From NCBI GenBank assembly GCA_021234535.1, contig CM037846.1, positions 12,974,705 through 13,038,704 on the forward strand: DNA of 64,000 bases. The letters are read 5' to 3'. Under the pieces are notes generated by a model. It saw only the letters and a program-made list of their open reading frames with translations, ran no database searches and was not told the origin of the DNA. This stretch comes from Stichopus chloronotus (Eukaryota > Echinodermata > Holothuroidea > Aspidochirotida > Stichopodidae). This document shows positions 60,112-64,000 of the stretch, piece by piece (positions within the stretch are counted from its first letter, which is position 1; each line of letters opens with the position of its first letter). The translations under genes and the position numbers were made by a program.

Positions 60112-62231
60112 ATGTAAGAGAACATGTGAATTTTTCACTGCAGGCAAGTTGTTTCTGACTGGAGGGAAAGGCAAATGAGGACAACTAGGGCTAGCTTTAG
60201 AGGGCGCAGTACTAGAATTGATTTCGAGTGTGCGTAGAGTAAGGTCAAATGAATGCAGCAACGGGTGAGTATAGCCACTTGTGAATATATCCCACACCAG
60301 TGAATAGTGGAGAGTCCATGTTGTTCTTACTGTTCTTATTTCTATATTTTGATCAGTCTACCTGTTAAATGTATCTGTTTACCTCTCTGTCTGTCTCTCT
60401 ACTGCATCTGTCTGTATTTGGAACATTAATGAAAAAGTCGCGATCCACACCGTCATCTACAAAACGTCATTTTTACCGCAATTTTCAAGTTTTTTCAATG
60501 ATGACATCAATTCAGTGAATGTATTTTTTTTGGCCACTTGTTTCTACCTCTTTCTTATATCTTAAAGTGTTATTTTTTTAAAATTAGAGTAAATATTCTG
60601 GGCAATGTGGGCTGTTCCCTGTACAGCCTTGGTATTATAGAATACTATACATGCTACTCACTTTTAATAATGTACATGTGTACATACATGTGTGGCAAGT
60701 TCTTATCTACAACACATCATTTATTGTCGAAAATGCTGCTCAGTAAAGCAGATCCTGGTTACAAAGGAAAACATTGAGTTTGCTCCGCCCGAGGATGCTC
60801 GGCCTATCAGTGCCTTTCTGAGGAAACACCATTATTCATATTTCCATGAACATGCTGGTAGTGAATTTCCTTTCTTTCCTTGATCGAAACCACCTGCATT
60901 CCTCTCTGAAACTGTTTTAACAATAAAGATACGTAGCCTGAAGCTACAAGTTTAGTACCTTAGTTCAGTGTTCAGCAGACAGCCAAATTTTTTTTACACC
61001 TCCTCTGTTTACTCTAAAATACTGTACTGTAGATACTGTAGCTTCCATCTGTCCAGGATGTGATGTGGTACCTTTGAATCTGTGTATCTCCATGTTGAGT
61101 GATCAGTATATCTGAACATGATAGCAATGTTATTCCCAACAGAGAGTGAGTTACAATGTTCCGAAGTCTTCCAAGGTCGTCTATGTTGGCCCCAGTAGTG
61201 ATGTGTCGCCATGAAAGCATTAATACCTGATCCCCTCCCCCACTGTATTATCCAATTCAGGACTTTCCATTCTTCAAATCATTCCCAGACATGTAAAGAC
61301 GAAATTCCAGTCAATGAGAAAAGTATTCCTCTTTGTGAAGCATGAAAAAGAAATTATGAAAAGATAAGAAACTGTGACCATATTTGGGTTTTTAGGGGAG
61401 GCTATATTTTAAGGATGATGTCATCGACCAAAGGCCTCTTACTTTGTGTGTATTTTAACGAAAGTTGCTAATCTTGCCACTTGCTTTGAATCGTTGAATG
61501 GAACTGTTGTCAGGTGCGGTTTTATGGACGTTATTTCCTGGGGGAGGGGGGTGTGGGGCAATTCAGGTTTTTCATTTAAAAGGAGCACCACCATTGGTCG
61601 GCATGAAGCCCAGCAAGAAATATCTTGCCATTAACCTTTCCAGATTGCAGGAAATGGTACTTCATGGGCCACTTTAAAGTCATCGGCACATCCTTTGTTT
61701 TGGGACTCCCAAATGGTTGGAAAAATTGCACTTCTTCCTTAAGTGGCATCTTGACTTTCTTTATTTTGAGATCTCGTACCTCAAAGGCTTACGTTTCTCA
61801 AAAGTAAGAGGAAATGACAGCTTGTCATTGCCCAATATTGTGGGGGCTAGTTTAATTTTGGGGCTAGCCTCCCGCACCACCCCTCATAGTCTAACTGTCC
61901 CTGCAGTTTCATTATTTTCTTTCAATTTAAAAAATTGTCTTGTTTGAGTAGAATTTGACTAAACCTGTGCTTGTATTAATTAAATATGGTCGCAGTGCCT
62001 TCCACAGATTTTCAAGAGAGCGGGGTGGGGGGGGGGGGGAGTGGCAGCGTGCAACATGCATATATGCAATGGTCAAGCGATTGCCTGGGGGTGGGGTTAA
62101 CCCGTTCACCTCCTAAAATTTTTGCTCATTGAGATAATAAATGATGCAACAAGGTGCCACTTTGCTTTAGAGATGATTTTTTGCTCCATCTTGTACAGTA
62201 CTCCCATTTTTATTAAACATTTCTTGTAGGA

Positions 62232-62295
62232 CTACAATCCTGGACAAAATATGTGGGACACTTTGTTGTACGTTGTATTTTGTCCAGGATTGTAG
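62232..62295. repeat. Perfect 19-bp inverted repeat (hairpin, 26-nt loop)
   Basis: CTACAATCCTGGACAAAAT at 62232-62250 and its exact reverse complement at 62277-62295. The arm resembles ends of Tc1-like elements (TGGACAAAA). It could be a collapsed TIR pair or a foldback RNA source. Confidence 0.85.
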
Positions 62296-64000
62296 CTACT
62301 TTCGAAATAGCGGTGCTTATCCTATCTTCAAACTTTTTTGAACACCTGAGCAGAGCTTTGTACAGGTACAGGACATTTTGAGGGGGTCAGTCTCTATTTT
62401 AGGGGTCGTGGCAATTTTTACTCTTGAACCAACCTCCACCGTACCAGTATCCGGTCGTGGAGAACACCGGGTCATCAAAGTGTCTATTCCTGAAGTCATA
62501 CATACAGTATTGTGCATTGGAGTATTTTGTGTCGTCATATAATGTACAGAGTAGATGCAGCTGCAAGATTTATCTCGTCATTTTGCACCCTTTAGAAGAT
62601 TTGTGCATTTTCAGGTCGGAGGATTCAATATAACGGTAACTTTTCCTGCAGAGTAAGACTCTCCAGGGCTGTTTCAAGGAGGGCATGTGCAGTAAAAATA
62701 AGCAGAATGGGTGTAGATCTATGTTGCTTCCATATGGACGTTTGCAGAGGCACCTTGGTTATCTGTAAGGGCCTGATATCCATGACTGTCGGTGGCGTCT
62801 TTTATTTCGAGCCCTGACTTTGTCATATGTTTGCTCATATGGTATTGTTGTGTTGAAGATGACATACCGTATAACATTTAATTCCATTAAATATTATTTC
62901 ACAAGTGGATACATGTACTGCAAGTAAGTACTGTACTTTATGTTGTTTAAAAACAGTATCTACTTGAAGTAGGCAAAACAAGTGATCGATCTTTTATGGT
63001 GAAAAGAGAGTAAATGATATATATGCTAATACCTGTGAATAATACTGTACATGCTAAAAAAATGTTAATGTTAATAGATGCTTCAACAGACAGAGTTGTG
63101 CAGTAGGTACATGTTGGAAGCTAAAAAGCTCAGCTAGTGTGCTACCGTATGCACGCACTGTAGAATTTATGTGGCAAAAGAACAGCTAGTGCTTTACAAT
63201 AGTAGGGAAATGTAATGTAGTTAATAAATAATTAATTGTAGATCACATTAAGCAAATAGCAAGGAGTTCATCATCCCCTTTTAATTAGCACAGTGGCAGT
63301 GCAACATGTTTTGCTATTTGGTTGTATCTGATTCCATTCTCTGGTTATCCTGTTGCCATAGCAATGGGAAGCATTAAATAGTACATACAATTTGTATGTG
63401 AATCTAATTCCTGTGAAGCATTCTTCAGTGTTCTTTACAAATTTAAGAATATTAGTGAACTGGATCTCAAGTGAGTGGCTATGCTTACTCCTCAGTTTAA
63501 AAAAAGGTCTGCCAAGGTTTTACTGTTTTTGACTGTGAGCTGTTATCAGGAAACTAACTTGTTGAAGTTTCACAAACCTCTACGATTGAAATTGACCGTC
63601 AAAATGCCTGCATTCATACTTTGGATAACATATCTATGCTGCTCGTCCTGCAATCTAGCTGCTGAAAATGACCACACCTGCCCTTTAAGGATAAATCCGC
63701 AAGTGTGAAGTTTTATTTTGTGTTTGGACTGTCAAAGTGAGACTGAAAGTGTCCTAAATTTGCTGCTTGTGACCCGTTGACCTCAGTGAGCTGGGAGAAA
63801 GAAAGCCATACAGTAGAAATGAGTCACCCTTTGCAAAATATGCAGTGATGTAAATTGATCTAAGAAGACAAATGGAAAACTTTGTGGAGAATCTGCTGCT
63901 GTTTGTCTGTTGTTTCTGTCTGTTTTGCCCATATGCCCCTTGTGCTTTGTATGACTATACAGTCTACTGTACATGTCACTGTATACTGGAGGGATTTGGA

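Larger units (their letters stand above)
47872..64000 (+). other. GALNT intron (not closed within the window)
   Basis: No further GALNT exon was seen by eye. Contains the half-site satellite, MITE-like elements, a hairpin, and many TACTGTA/TACAGTA words. Open frames here show no conserved content. Confidence 0.6.

Overview
The window is from an animal nuclear genome. It is AT-rich, the coding exons are small and bounded by GT/AG splice sites, and long introns and spacers are full of repeats, microsatellites and poly(G) tracts. The two recognisable conserved genes are close to their vertebrate counterparts, which together with the repeat style suggests a marine invertebrate deuterostome, possibly an echinoderm. 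That placement is an inference; no species can be named from the sequence alone.

Left part (1-19.5 kb). A five-exon minus-strand gene (15992 to 12175) encodes a predicted 580-residue PIM-like serine/threonine kinase. It has a short N-terminal module, then eight perfect-length 21-residue coiled-coil repeats, then a basic nuclear-localisation-like motif created at a splice junction, then a Ser/Gly-rich linker, and finally the kinase domain. At the left edge (871 to 257) lie the first two exons of a tandem paralogue with identical exon lengths and splice phases; the rest of it lies outside the window. The upstream regions of the two copies are also duplicated. The spacer between them (about 1-12 kb) holds decayed repeats and no gene that I can support. 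A diverged tandem duplication follows the kinase stop codon.

Middle part (19.5-34 kb). CNOT9 (RQCD1/Rcd1), the conserved armadillo-like subunit of the CCR4-NOT deadenylase complex, is complete on the minus strand in nine coding exons (33608 to 20310), with matching phases at every junction and 314 predicted residues. One intron holds an array of a roughly 140-bp repeat carrying AGGTCA nuclear-receptor half-sites.

Right part (34-64 kb). About 9.5 kb of intergenic repeats and microsatellites precede the 5' end of a plus-strand polypeptide N-acetylgalactosaminyltransferase gene of the GALNT1/GALNT13 type. I see a candidate 5' UTR exon (43528-43613) and two coding exons (from 45760 and 47650) giving the membrane anchor, the stem and the pre-catalytic segment. 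The catalytic exons lie beyond the window. The 16-kb intron that follows carries about 11 copies of a 145-bp satellite with ordered DR1/DR4/DR4 half-sites, two TTAA-flanked MITE-like elements in opposite orientation, a hAT-like foldback element and a perfect 19-bp hairpin.

The three genes are not an operon-like unit; each is transcribed on its own. The most interesting material is the tandem kinase family with its unusual architecture, and the half-site-bearing satellite that lies in sense orientation inside introns of both conserved genes.
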